Shown here: piece by piece, positions 1-8,519 of the stretch
How the letters are laid out: each line of letters opens with the position of its first letter
Position numbering within the stretch: the stretch's first letter is position 1
DNA from: CBDDIP01 sp965279405
GTDB lineage: Bacteria; Actinomycetota; Acidimicrobiia; Acidimicrobiales; Ilumatobacteraceae
Direction of reading: 5' to 3'
DNA: 64,000 nt
NCBI GenBank assembly: GCA_965279405.1
Contig: OZ257157.1
Coordinates: 2,604,001 to 2,668,000 of the forward strand
The notes under the pieces: model-generated
What the model saw: only the letters and a program-made list of their open reading frames with translations
Databases searched by the model: none
Told to the model about the DNA's origin: nothing
Program-made: the position numbers and the translations under genes

Positions 1-362
1 CGGTCGACGACGGGCTGCTGCTGCAGACGTTGCGGTCGCACGATCAGTACAACACGACCATCTACGGGCACGACGATCGCTACCGCGGCATCTCCGGCGA
101 TCGTCACGTGATCATGGTCAACCCCGACGACGTCGCCCGCCTCGGCTTCACCGATGGCGACCGGGTCGACATCGTCAGCCTCCTGCCCGGGCCTGATCGT
201 CGAGCGCTCGGGTACCGCATCGTCGCCTATCCGACCCCGCCCGGTTGTGCCGCGGCCTACTACCCGGAGACCAACGTGCTGATCGCCCTCGACCACCACG
301 GACTCGACGCGCAGACGCCGGCAGCGAAGGCGATCCCCGTTCGCCTCGCCCGCGCTCGGTGA
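1..362 (+). CDS. FdhF/YdeP-type molybdopterin oxidoreductase, C-terminal fragment
   Basis: This is the 3' end of a gene whose start lies left of the window; the reading frame is open from base 3. The roughly 119 visible residues look like the molydopterin-dinucleotide-binding domain that closes formate-dehydrogenase-H-like oxidoreductases: the signature RSHDQYNTTIYG near the left edge, then YRGISGDR and a VNPDDVARLGFTDGDRVDI stretch. Family members use a bis-MGD molybdenum or tungsten cofactor in the cytoplasm. The substrate cannot be read from this fragment. An fdhD gene, the sulfurtransferase that activates such enzymes, lies about 18 kb downstream, which fits but does not prove a working partnership. 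Confidence 0.8.
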   Translation, partial: VDDGLLLQTLRSHDQYNTTIYGHDDRYRGISGDRHVIMVNPDDVARLGFTDGDRVDIVSLLPGPDRRALGYRIVAYPTPPGCAAAYYPETNVLIALDHHGLDAQTPAAKAIPVRLARAR

Positions 363-755
363 GCCACCCGCGCGGGCGGTCACCGAACCCTCGACCTCAG
401 GTTGCGACCGAGGTCTGAACCCTCGATGCGCGCGTGAGGTTCACCCCGCCAGGGTCTGGGTACCGTCAAGAAGCGCCCGCCGCCGTGGGCCAAACGCCCT
501 ACCAGGTACTTCGCGGAGGCCCGCACGGCTAGGTCGCTCGGCCCATTTGCGCCCGGAACGGCCTGTTCACCTTGTCGGTCGCGAGGTTGCTACGTACAGT
601 CGTCTCCGTCACGCAATGTGGCGAAGAAGTGGGAAGCATTGATCCACCTGGCTGATTGGTCGCTTGTGCCGGGCGGGGAGCAAGAGCGAAACCGGCCCAC
701 CGAACGTGAAGCACCCTCACCAATGGCGGTGGGGGACGGACGGGAGGGGCCAACC
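363..755. other. Intergenic region, no gene seen
   Basis: This 393-base stretch separates the oxidoreductase tail from the surface-protein gene. It holds a GC-rich palindrome just after the first stop codon (about 367-376) and a short inverted repeat GACCTC (393-398) / GAGGTC (410-415) that might help termination. It should also contain the promoter of the surface-protein gene, but I cannot pick a convincing -35/-10 pair or a known riboswitch core. Confidence 0.4.
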
Positions 756-3665
756 ATGGTCGACAAGACGGAACCCACATCAACACTGACACGAGTGTGG
801 CGGGTGCTCATCGCCGCACTGCTGCTGATCGGCGGCGCCCTCGTGCTGCCCTTCGCGTCGAACGTGGCCAGCGCTCACCACCCCGAGATCAGCGGTTCAC
901 TGAACTGCAGCACCGGGATCGTCAGCTTCACGGCAGTGTCGTGGAAGACGGACGGCTCCGACGGCAGCGGCAACGCCGCCATCCAGATCGCCTACCAGCC
1001 CGATGGCGAGGGCCCCTTCACCGTGGTCACGACCCAGCCGTTCGCTGCGCCGACCTACGGCTTCTCCGGCAGCTTCGCCTACCCGGCAGGCGCCGGGTAC
1101 ATCGAAGTGCGGGCCACCGCCGTCGGCCTGTGGGACAACGGCGCCGAGCCGGGCGACTGGCGCGACTTCACCATCACCTACACGTCGAGCTGCGAGCCGA
1201 AGACCCCAACCGTCGACCTGACGGTCAGCTGCGTCAACGTCACCGGCGCCACCGGCGACGGCCAGGCCCTCGTCACCCTCAAGAACCCGAACCTGAACAG
1301 CAGCGCCACGTTCGTGCTGTGGAGCCCGAGCGGCGTCGACGAGACGATCGTGGTCGGCGCCGGTGGCACCACCACCCGCACGTTCGGCCCGCTGGCCGAC
1401 GGCAGCTACTCCATCTCCTACAGCATCAACGGTGGCGAGAAGGTCCTGAAGAACTTCACCATCGACTGCGACAGCCCCGGCACGCCGGTCGTCCTCAGCA
1501 GCGTCGAGTGCATCAACAAGGACGGCGCGGTCACGGTCACGATGGCCAACACCGGCGGCGAGCCCGTCACCTTCCAGATCCGCAAGCAGGGTGCCCCGAG
1601 CTTCGAGAGCATCACCATCGCTCCGGGCGGCACCGCTGCCCGCACCTACAGCGGCTACGCCGACGGCACCCACACGGTGGAAGTGCGAGTCGGTGAGCAG
1701 AACTTCGATCAGACGTTCACCGTCGACTGCGACGACAAGCCCGGCACGCCGAAGGTCACCGTCAGCGACGTCTGCGCCAGCGAGGACGGCACCGTCAGCG
1801 TGCTGCTCGAGAACATCGGCGGCCAGCTGCCGCTGACCTTCATCGTCAACGGCACGCCGCACACCGTGGCCGCCAACGGCAGCGAGACCGTCACCATCAG
1901 CGGCCTCACCGACGGCAACCACACCATCACCATCACCGCCACTCTCAACACGGGCCAGCAGGACTTCTCCAAGACCGTCAACGTGCACTGCGATCAGCCG
2001 TCCACGGTGACCTACGTCGAGAAGTGCACCACCGGCGAGACCTCCGACGGCCAGGTCGTGGTCACCCTCCACAACAACGGCGACGACAAGGACGTGACCT
2101 TCACGGTCAACGGCACCAGCATCACCGTCGGTCCGAAGGCCACCAAGGACGTCACGGTCGGCCCGCTGGCCGACGGCCCGCACACCATCACGATCACCAT
2201 CGACGGCAAGACCGCCGACTCGATCGTCGTCGACACCGACTGCGACCACCCCGGTACGCCCGGCGCCTCCGCCACGGTGGAGTGCTCGGAGTTCGATGGT
2301 GTCGCCACCGTCCACCTCACCAACACCGGCGGCGAGACGGCGCTGACCTTCACGGTCAACGGCAACCCGGTCGTCGTCGACGGCAACAGCTCGAAGAACG
2401 TCACGGTCACCGGCCTTGCTGACGGCCAGGTGAAGATCCCGGTCTTCGTCGGTGACACCGACCTGTCGGTGACGGTCACCGTCAACTGCAACCCGGTGGT
2501 CAACCTGACGGCGATCTGCGACGAAGCAGGCGTCGGCGATGCCCCGGGCACCTACTGGTACTCGGTCACCAACACCGAGGACGAGGCCATCACGGTGACG
2601 TGGGCCGACGGCTCGGTCACCATCCCGGCCAAGGCCACGGTGACCATCAAGTCCAACCAGGACACGATTGCTCTCAGCTTCGGCCAGGAGCAGATCGCCA
2701 CCTCCGACGCCAAGGGCGAGCGCTGCCAGAGCGAAGTCGACGTCACCAAGACGGTGCAGGGCCCCGCCCCCGCCGGCGAGGTGTACACCATCCGCATCTC
2801 GCGGCTGGTCGGCGACAGCTACGTCACGGCGGCCACGATCGACCTCAAGGCCGGCGAGACCACCAAGCTGATGCTCCCGTCGACGCTCGACCCGAACGGT
2901 GTCGAGTACATCGTCGAGGAGATCGCCAGCGGCACCTCGGCACTGCAGACGGTCAAGCCGGACTCGTTCAGCCTGACCGGCAACGTCGGTGAGACGATCA
3001 GCGTCGTCGTCACCAACTCCTACGCCGCCGTCGAGATCGACAAGTCCGTCGACCTCGCCGAGGTGGAAGCCGGCCAGAACCTCACCTACACCCTGGTGGG
3101 CCACAACGCCGGCGCTCTGCCGCTGCACGACGTGGTCGTCATCGACCAGCTGCCCAGCCAGGTCACCTTCGTCAGCGCCTCGGTGGCGGGCAACGCAGGC
3201 GTCTGCGCCGCCGGCAACACCAAGCCGCAGGTCGTGGCCTGCTCGCTGGACGGCACGCTGGCGGTCAACGGCACCACGCCGGTGATCACGGTGACGGTCA
3301 AGGTGGACGCCGGCACCCCGGCCGACACCAAGCTGCTCAACCAGGCCAAGATCGTCGGCTTCTTCGCCGATGACGAGGGCGGCGACGTGCCGACGGCTCC
3401 CAGCTGCCTCCCGTCGCCGAGCGGTTCGGTCTGCGATCTCTCGCCGGCCGTCAGCTCGATCGTCACCCAGCGGGGCAGCGGTGGTCCGACCACCACGACG
3501 ACCCCGCCGACCACCACGACGCCCGGCAGCACGACGACCGTCAGCAACGGTCAGCTGCCGAGCACCGGTGCCGACGTCACCAACCTCCTCACCGTCGCCG
3601 TGATGCTGCTCGGCGTCGGCGGGTTGTTCATGGTCCTCCGTCGCCGTGGGAGCACGGCCGGCTGA
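756..3665 (+). CDS. Repetitive LPxTG-anchored surface protein with DUF11 domain
   Basis: A 969-aa secreted protein. The ATG at 756 is preceded by a strong GGGAGGGG ribosome site; an in-frame ATG at 723 is an alternative. A hydrophobic signal segment (about residues 14-35) ends near VASAHHPE. Six related beta-rich units of roughly 80-90 residues follow, each opening near a cysteine (DNA around 1228, 1507, 1768, 2020, 2281, 2515) and carrying N-x-G-G and ADG-type turns. Then come a collagen-adhesin-like unit (VTKTVQGPAPAGE) and a DUF11 unit (IDKSVDLAEVEAGQNLTYTL). A Thr/Pro linker leads to QLPSTG, a hydrophobic segment and RRR, the classic sortase sorting signal. Likely role: cell-wall-linked adhesin or surface-layer component; the ligand is unknown. 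Confidence 0.85.
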   Translation: MVDKTEPTSTLTRVWRVLIAALLLIGGALVLPFASNVASAHHPEISGSLNCSTGIVSFTAVSWKTDGSDGSGNAAIQIAYQPDGEGPFTVVTTQPFAAPTYGFSGSFAYPAGAGYIEVRATAVGLWDNGAEPGDWRDFTITYTSSCEPKTPTVDLTVSCVNVTGATGDGQALVTLKNPNLNSSATFVLWSPSGVDETIVVGAGGTTTRTFGPLADGSYSISYSINGGEKVLKNFTIDCDSPGTPVVLSSVECINKDGAVTVTMANTGGEPVTFQIRKQGAPSFESITIAPGGTAARTYSGYADGTHTVEVRVGEQNFDQTFTVDCDDKPGTPKVTVSDVCASEDGTVSVLLENIGGQLPLTFIVNGTPHTVAANGSETVTISGLTDGNHTITITATLNTGQQDFSKTVNVHCDQPSTVTYVEKCTTGETSDGQVVVTLHNNGDDKDVTFTVNGTSITVGPKATKDVTVGPLADGPHTITITIDGKTADSIVVDTDCDHPGTPGASATVECSEFDGVATVHLTNTGGETALTFTVNGNPVVVDGNSSKNVTVTGLADGQVKIPVFVGDTDLSVTVTVNCNPVVNLTAICDEAGVGDAPGTYWYSVTNTEDEAITVTWADGSVTIPAKATVTIKSNQDTIALSFGQEQIATSDAKGERCQSEVDVTKTVQGPAPAGEVYTIRISRLVGDSYVTAATIDLKAGETTKLMLPSTLDPNGVEYIVEEIASGTSALQTVKPDSFSLTGNVGETISVVVTNSYAAVEIDKSVDLAEVEAGQNLTYTLVGHNAGALPLHDVVVIDQLPSQVTFVSASVAGNAGVCAAGNTKPQVVACSLDGTLAVNGTTPVITVTVKVDAGTPADTKLLNQAKIVGFFADDEGGDVPTAPSCLPSPSGSVCDLSPAVSSIVTQRGSGGPTTTTTPPTTTTPGSTTTVSNGQLPSTGADVTNLLTVAVMLLGVGGLFMVLRRRGSTAG

Positions 3666-3785
3666 CCGAACGGGCAACCAAGATCAGATCGGGTGACGGC
3701 TCGCCGACGGACAGCGGGCACATGCGGGTCGTCACCCGATCGCCAAGCGCGGTTCCTCCCGCGGAGAGCTCACACTGCCGGCGAC

Positions 3786-4430
3786 TCAGTTCGCCGGCAG
3801 GGTGAGCTCTCTCACGCGTGCCAGGAGCACATCGATCGCCGGCTCGTTGAGACCGCCCTGCGGGAAGATCACGTCGGCGTGTCGCTTGCTCGGCTCGATG
3901 AACTGCTCGTGTGCCGGGCGCACCGTGGCGAGGTAGTGGTCGATGATGCCCTCGGGCGTGCGGCCCCGCTCCAACACGTCGCGGTGGATGCGCCGGATGA
4001 GGCGCAGATCGGCGTCGGTGTCGATGTACACCTTCAACGCGAACCGCTCGCGCAGGACCGGCTCGTAGAGCACGAGGATGCCCTCGACGACCACGATGCG
4101 CGCCGGGCGCACCATGCGCACCTCGCCGCTGCGGCGGAAGTTGACGTAGTCGTAGATCGGCACCGGCACGCTGGCGCCCGCGCAGAGCGCGGCGACGTGG
4201 TCGTTCAGGAGCTGCCAGTCGAACGCGTCGGGATGGTCGTAGTTCAGCTTGCGACGCTCCTCGATCGGCTGATCGGGCGTGTCGATGTAGTACGAGTCGA
4301 GCTTCAGCAGCGCCAGGCTCTCGTCGCCGGCCAGTTCGGCGAGGCGCTCGGCAACGGTGGTCTTGCCCGAGCACGTGCCTCCGGCAACGCCGATCATGAA
4401 CGGGGCGCCAGTTGGGTCGGGCAGAGACAT
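3786..4430 (-). CDS. udk: Uridine kinase
   Basis: A 214-aa cytoplasmic kinase that phosphorylates uridine and cytidine with a nucleoside triphosphate in the pyrimidine salvage pathway. The P-loop GVAGGTCSGKTT lies at about residues 13-24, followed by the family's DSYY motif, the YDHPDAFDW nucleoside-site motif and PIYDYVNFRR, all in the usual order. Length is normal for uridine kinases. The gene stands alone, convergent with the surface-protein gene and divergent from the DUF3263 gene. Confidence 0.93.
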   Translation of the reverse strand: MSLPDPTGAPFMIGVAGGTCSGKTTVAERLAELAGDESLALLKLDSYYIDTPDQPIEERRKLNYDHPDAFDWQLLNDHVAALCAGASVPVPIYDYVNFRRSGEVRMVRPARIVVVEGILVLYEPVLRERFALKVYIDTDADLRLIRRIHRDVLERGRTPEGIIDHYLATVRPAHEQFIEPSKRHADVIFPQGGLNEPAIDVLLARVRELTLPAN

Positions 4431-4519
4431 CGGGTCGCGACCCTAACCACCGGGCGGCAACCCGGGTGTGCTGCGGCGGGGTGCTTGTAATGACCGTTGC
4501 CGCCGGGCAGGCTGGGGCC

Positions 4520-4804
4520 GTGACCAACGTCGATCAGCTCTCCGAACGCGAACGCGCCATCATCGAATTCGAGGCGACCTGGTTCACGCTCGACCAGGAT
4601 CGGCACGACACGATCCGCGCGCGTTTTGCCAGTTCCTTGGAGGAATACAATCTCGAACTCAACCGGGTGATCGATCTCCCGGCGGCTCTCGAGTTCGATC
4701 CATTGGTGGTTCGCCGCCTTCGTCGCACCCGTGAACGTCGCCGCCGGGCACGGCTCGATGGCGCGGCCGAGGCAAGCACCAGCGATCGTGGAGGGCACGC
4801 ATGA
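4520..4804 (+). CDS. DUF3263 family small protein
   Basis: A 94-aa protein with the actinobacterial DUF3263 pattern: LSERERAIIEFEATWF near the N-terminus, a central YNLELNRVIDLP helix pair and DPLVVRRLRRTRERRR at the end. The fold suggests a small sigma-region-4-like or HTH-like helical protein, but no function is established. I prefer the GTG at 4520, preceded by a G-rich site, because family members begin just before the LTxRE motif; an ATG at 4490 in the same frame is possible. It overlaps the next start by four bases (ATGA), so the two genes are probably translationally coupled, as in mycobacteria where DUF3263 and LytR_C genes are neighbours. Confidence 0.8.
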   Translation: MTNVDQLSERERAIIEFEATWFTLDQDRHDTIRARFASSLEEYNLELNRVIDLPAALEFDPLVVRRLRRTRERRRRARLDGAAEASTSDRGGHA

Positions 4805-5415
4805 GCAGTGAACAACCCCGGACGGGCCGTCCACCGAGTTCCGGTTCGCCGGCCGGATCAACCGTCGCCATCGTCGTCGCGGTGGTCGCGGTGGTCGTGG
4901 CGTTCTTCATCATCAAGAACATCCGTGACGACGACGGTGGGTCGAGCGCAACGCCGACGGTCCCGTCGTCGCCGGTCGGCACCACGCCCGGCAGCGAGGT
5001 CGTCGTCGTCACCGATCCGCCGTCGAGCGTGTTCGTGCCGGTCACCACGGGGTCCAAGGTCCAGGTGGCCAACGCCGCCAACCAGGACGGCGCCGCGGGT
5101 GGGCTGAGCACGCAGCTGGCCGTGCTGAAGTTCGACATGGCCGATGCCACCAACGCCACCGTTCGTCTGCCCACCACGAAGGTGCTCTACGACGAGAGCG
5201 TCGCCGGCTCACAGAACGTGGCCAACTCCGTTGCCCACTACCTCGGCGACGGGGTCACCGTGGAGAAGGCGCCGTCCCCGGTGCAGACCAAGGACGCTGT
5301 GCTGCCCGCGGGTTGCGGCGTGCTGGTGATGCTCGGAGCCGACAAGGCCGGCAAGACCATCGACGAGATGATGGGTGTCACCTCGTCGACCGACCCGGTC
5401 ACCGCGACGACCTGA
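4801..5415 (+). CDS. LytR C-terminal domain membrane protein
   Basis: A 204-aa protein with a short cytoplasmic N-terminus, one membrane segment (about residues 20-39, SxxAIVVAVVAVVVAFFII) and an extracytoplasmic LytR_C domain beginning near VQVANAANQDGAAGGLS and running through VKLYDE-like and LGADKAGK stretches. LytR_C domains occur at the ends of LytR-CpsA-Psr cell-envelope ligases and as free-standing proteins in Actinobacteria. Here the ligase domain is absent, so a role as envelope accessory factor is an inference. It starts inside the stop codon of the DUF3263 gene and its end overlaps the convergent glycerate kinase by 17 bases. Confidence 0.8.
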   Translation: MSSEQPRTGRPPSSGSPAGSTVAIVVAVVAVVVAFFIIKNIRDDDGGSSATPTVPSSPVGTTPGSEVVVVTDPPSSVFVPVTTGSKVQVANAANQDGAAGGLSTQLAVLKFDMADATNATVRLPTTKVLYDESVAGSQNVANSVAHYLGDGVTVEKAPSPVQTKDAVLPAGCGVLVMLGADKAGKTIDEMMGVTSSTDPVTATT

Positions 5416-6397
5416 GCCGTTCGAGCAGCGTTGCCGCGGCGTGTTCGATGCACCACAGCGGTTCGCTCATCGCTCGCTCCAACCCGTACTCGTCGACCAA
5501 GGTGATGTGGTCGATGCGCGGCCGCGCTTCGTCCGCGGCGTCGCCGACGATCGCTCCGATGCGCTTGCCCGCGCCTTCGGCGATCGCCTGCACGCCGCCG
5601 ACCACCTTGCCCTCGAAGCTCTGCTCGTCGAGGTAGCCCTCCCCGGTCACGACGATGTCCGCCTCGCGGATCGCATCGTGCAGATCGAGCTCGTCGGCGA
5701 CGAGGTCGAAGCCGGGCACCAATCGTCCGCCGAGCGCCACCAGCGCGCCGGCCAACCCGCCGGCCGCACCGGAGCCCTCGACCTCGCGGACGTCGACGCC
5801 GTAGTCGTGCTGGTACACCTGGGCCAATCGCTCCAGTCGGCCGCTGAGCAGTCGCACCTGCGCGGGGGTGGCGCCCTTCTGCGGAGCGAAGACCTCGGCC
5901 GCGTCGACGAAGTGGGTGCGCACGTCGCACGCGACGAGCAGCTCGATGCCGCGGATGCGATGCGGCGCGTGGATCGCTCGCAACGCGCCCAACCCGCCAT
6001 CGGTGGTCGCTGACCCGCCGAGGCAGACGATGATCCGCTTCGCTCCGGCGTCGAGCGCCATGTCGATCAGCTCACCCGTGCCGGCCGTGCTCGCCGCGAT
6101 CGCGTCGTTCTTCGTCGATCCACCGATCAGCGCCAGGCCCGATGCGCGGGCCATCTCGATCACCGCGGTGGTGCGATGCATCCGCCACTCGGCCTGCACC
6201 GCATCGCCCAACGGACCGGTCACCGTCGACGTCCGGTTCGGCCCGCCGAGCGCGTCGAGCGTGCCTTCGCCGCCATCAGCGACCGGCATCTCCACGCAGT
6301 CCAGACCGAGCTCCCAGCAGGCGTGGCCGATCGCCGCGGCGACCTGCGCGGCAGTTGCCGTGCCGCGGAACTTGTCGACCGCTGCAACCACGCGCAT
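5399..6397 (-). CDS. Glycerate kinase
   Basis: A 332-aa enzyme of the GckA/GlxK glycerate 2-kinase family, which phosphorylates D-glycerate to 2-phosphoglycerate using ATP. Family signatures visible: AAVDKFRGTATAAQVA at the N-terminus, PVADGGEGTLDAL (about residues 30-42), a SGLALIGG region, ICLGGSATTDGG in the middle, GAAGGLAGAL and VVTGEGYLDEQSFEGKV near the end. I chose the ATG at 6397 because the longer ATG at 6424 would overlap the divergent amidase start. The start sits 25 bases from that amidase gene, so both probably share a compact divergent promoter region. Confidence 0.88.
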   Translation of the reverse strand: MRVVAAVDKFRGTATAAQVAAAIGHACWELGLDCVEMPVADGGEGTLDALGGPNRTSTVTGPLGDAVQAEWRMHRTTAVIEMARASGLALIGGSTKNDAIAASTAGTGELIDMALDAGAKRIIVCLGGSATTDGGLGALRAIHAPHRIRGIELLVACDVRTHFVDAAEVFAPQKGATPAQVRLLSGRLERLAQVYQHDYGVDVREVEGSGAAGGLAGALVALGGRLVPGFDLVADELDLHDAIREADIVVTGEGYLDEQSFEGKVVGGVQAIAEGAGKRIGAIVGDAADEARPRIDHITLVDEYGLERAMSEPLWCIEHAAATLLERLRSSR

Positions 6398-6422
6398 CTG
6401 GCCGAGCCTAGGGTTCGCGCCC

Positions 6423-7865
6423 ATGGGATCGCCCAACGACGCACTGCACCTCGATGCCACCGGCCAGGCGGAGCTGGTGCGCAGCAAGGAGATGTCGGCC
6501 GTCGAGCTCGTTCGCGCCGCAGTGGACGCAGCGGAGCGAGTGAACCCGACGATCAACGCGATCATCCACCCGCGCTTCGAGGCCGCGCTGACCGAAGCGG
6601 CAGACGTCGACAGCAACGCTCCGCTCGCCGGCGTGCCCTTCGTGGTCAAGGACCTCGGTTGCCCGATGGCCGGCGAACCGCATCAGCAAGGCGTGCGCGC
6701 GCTGAAGGCGATCGACCATCGCGAGACCGTCGACTCGGCGTTGTACCGACGGTTCCGCCGCCTCGGCTTGATCGCCATCGGTCGCACGAACACGCCGGAG
6801 TGGGGCAGCACGATCACCACGGAGCCGCTGGCGCACGGTCCGTCGCGCAACCCGTGGAACACCGACCACAGCACGGGCGGGTCATCGGGCGGTTCTGCCG
6901 CCGCGGTCGCCGCCGGCATCGTCAGCGTCGGGCACGCCAACGACGGCGGTGGGTCGATCCGCGTGCCTGCGTCGGAGTGCGGCCTCGTCGGCCTGAAGCC
7001 GTCGCGCGGGCGCGTCAGTCTGGCGCCGCACACCGGCGAAGGGTGGGCCGGCTACACGATCGACGGCGTCGTCACCCGCAGCGTGCGCGACAGCGCCACC
7101 ATCCTCGACATGATCGCCGGTTACGAGCCCGGCGATCCATACACCGCGCCGCCGTTCGCGCGGCCGCTGGTCGACGAGCTCGGTGTCGCGCCGGACTCGC
7201 TGCGCATCGGGATGATGGATCGCACGCCGGGCTTCGATGCACACCCGGAGATCGCTGCCTCGATCGCCGGCGCTGCCGCGCTGCTGGAGTCGTTGGGCCA
7301 TCGTGTCGAGCCCGCGTGCCCGGCGGCGATGTTCGACCCCGACCTCGCTCGTCGCTTCGTCACCGTCATGGCCGCGGCGACGGCAGCCGACGTTCGCTCG
7401 CTGGAGCGGACGCTCGGCCGTCCGCTCCAGGATGGCGACCTCGAGCCGGACAACGTCTTCTACGGCGAGATGGGTGCGGCGGTGTCGGCGGCCGATCTGT
7501 TCGAGGTGGTCGCCGCTCAGCACGCGTGGTGCCGCGAGGTGCTGTCGTGGTGGCACCCGGCCGATGGCAGCGCCGGCTTCGATCTGCTCCTCGCACCGGT
7601 GATCGCTGCGCCGCCGCCACCGATCGGCTACCTCAGCGGGCCGCAGGGCTCGTCACGCGTCGCTGAGCTGATGCAGTTCACCGCCCAGTTCAACGTCACC
7701 GGCCAACCGGCGATCAGCCTGCCGTTGCACTGGACGGCCGACGGTCTCCCGGTGGGCGTGCAGCTCGTTGCCGGGTTCGGCCGCGAGGACGTCTTGGTGC
7801 GCATCGCCGCACAGCTCGAGGTGGCGCAGCCGTGGGCCGGCCGCACCCCACCGCTTTTCGCTTGA
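6423..7865 (+). CDS. Amidase (amidase signature family)
   Basis: A 480-aa amidase signature enzyme, which hydrolyses carboxamides through a Ser-cisSer-Lys triad. The lysine is in FVVKDLG (about residue 78), the Gly/Ser-rich core is STGGSSGGSAAAVAAG (about residues 150-165), and the nucleophile serine is in the GGGSIRVPAS stretch that follows. The C-terminal half contains FNVTGQPAISLPL and LPVGVQLVAGFGRED, typical of the family. Nothing nearby shows the natural substrate, and there are no GatB or GatC neighbours, so it is probably not the GatA subunit. The next gene starts 29 bases after the stop. Confidence 0.9.
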   Translation: MGSPNDALHLDATGQAELVRSKEMSAVELVRAAVDAAERVNPTINAIIHPRFEAALTEAADVDSNAPLAGVPFVVKDLGCPMAGEPHQQGVRALKAIDHRETVDSALYRRFRRLGLIAIGRTNTPEWGSTITTEPLAHGPSRNPWNTDHSTGGSSGGSAAAVAAGIVSVGHANDGGGSIRVPASECGLVGLKPSRGRVSLAPHTGEGWAGYTIDGVVTRSVRDSATILDMIAGYEPGDPYTAPPFARPLVDELGVAPDSLRIGMMDRTPGFDAHPEIAASIAGAAALLESLGHRVEPACPAAMFDPDLARRFVTVMAAATAADVRSLERTLGRPLQDGDLEPDNVFYGEMGAAVSAADLFEVVAAQHAWCREVLSWWHPADGSAGFDLLLAPVIAAPPPPIGYLSGPQGSSRVAELMQFTAQFNVTGQPAISLPLHWTADGLPVGVQLVAGFGREDVLVRIAAQLEVAQPWAGRTPPLFA

Positions 7866-7894
7866 TTCCCGACCCGTCAGGTAGGCTTTCACTC

Positions 7895-8170
7895 ATGGCA
7901 GTGACCGTTCGCATCCCCACCACGCTTCGCCCCCTTTCCGGCGGCGCGTCTCAGGTCCAGGTGGAGGGCGATGTGCTCTCCGACGTCATCGCCAACCTCG
8001 ATGCTGCCCACCCGGGCTTCAAGGATCGCCTGCTCGACGAGTCCGGCGCCCTGCGCAAGTTCGTCAACCTGTTCGTCGCTGACGACGACGTGCGCTACCT
8101 CGACGGCCTCGACACGAAGGTGCCGGCCGGCGAGACCGTCAGCATCATCCCCGCGGTCGCCGGCGGCTGA
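7895..8170 (+). CDS. MoaD/ThiS-like ubiquitin-fold sulfur carrier
   Basis: A 91-aa protein ending in the diglycine AVAGG that is adenylated and thiocarboxylated in MoaD and ThiS carriers. The middle has the family pattern of a beta-grasp fold, including KFVNLFVADDDVRYLDGLDTKVPAGETVSIIPAVAGG-like order with the VADDD turn and the V-P-x-G-x-x-V-x-I-I-P strand before the tail. Its partner enzyme (MoeB/ThiF type, or cysteine synthase CysM) is not in the window, so whether it feeds molybdopterin, cysteine or another pathway is open; the SAMP/CysO-like form is common in Actinobacteria. Confidence 0.85.
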   Translation: MAVTVRIPTTLRPLSGGASQVQVEGDVLSDVIANLDAAHPGFKDRLLDESGALRKFVNLFVADDDVRYLDGLDTKVPAGETVSIIPAVAGG

Positions 8171-8519
8171 CGCCCGGTCGTTCATCGCATCGGCGCCCGC
8201 TCGGTTTCGGTCGCCGCATCCTCGACGCCGCCGGCTGGGTGGTGTCGGCTATGGCATCGCCGGTCTCGACGCGATCGTTTCGCTGGTGGTCTGCGCTGAC
8301 GGTCGGTGCTTGCCGCCGCGGTGCCGACACAAACGCGCCGTTCGATCACGCTGAAACGCTCGACGACGGACCGTCACGCGTCGGCACTGTGCTTGGTGCC
8401 CCATCGGCTTGGGTTGGTGGGGCATCCCCAGTTTCATGGTGGGCCGGGATGGTCTTCGGTCGCTCGTCGATTGCCGGTCGTCGTCATGGCTCCTCGGGTT
8501 CCACGTCCAGTCCACTGAC
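8171..8519. other. Intergenic region, no gene seen
   Basis: A 349-base stretch with no reading frame of convincing codon use and no RNA gene that I recognise. It should hold the promoter for the membrane-protein gene that follows. Confidence 0.35.

Noticed and set aside
560..700. c-di-GMP or c-di-AMP riboswitch upstream of the surface-protein gene
   Set aside because: Some CACGCA-like and GC-rich elements are present, but the conserved cores of these riboswitches do not match.
897..3677. A 926-aa minus-strand frame opposite the surface-protein gene
   Set aside because: It is the antisense shadow of a high-GC coding region, rich in Arg/Asp/Val, with no motif; the plus strand has a signal peptide and an LPxTG end.
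6423..7865. GatA subunit of Asp/Glu-tRNA amidotransferase
   Set aside because: No gatB or gatC lies adjacent, and the C-terminal half looks like a general amidase.
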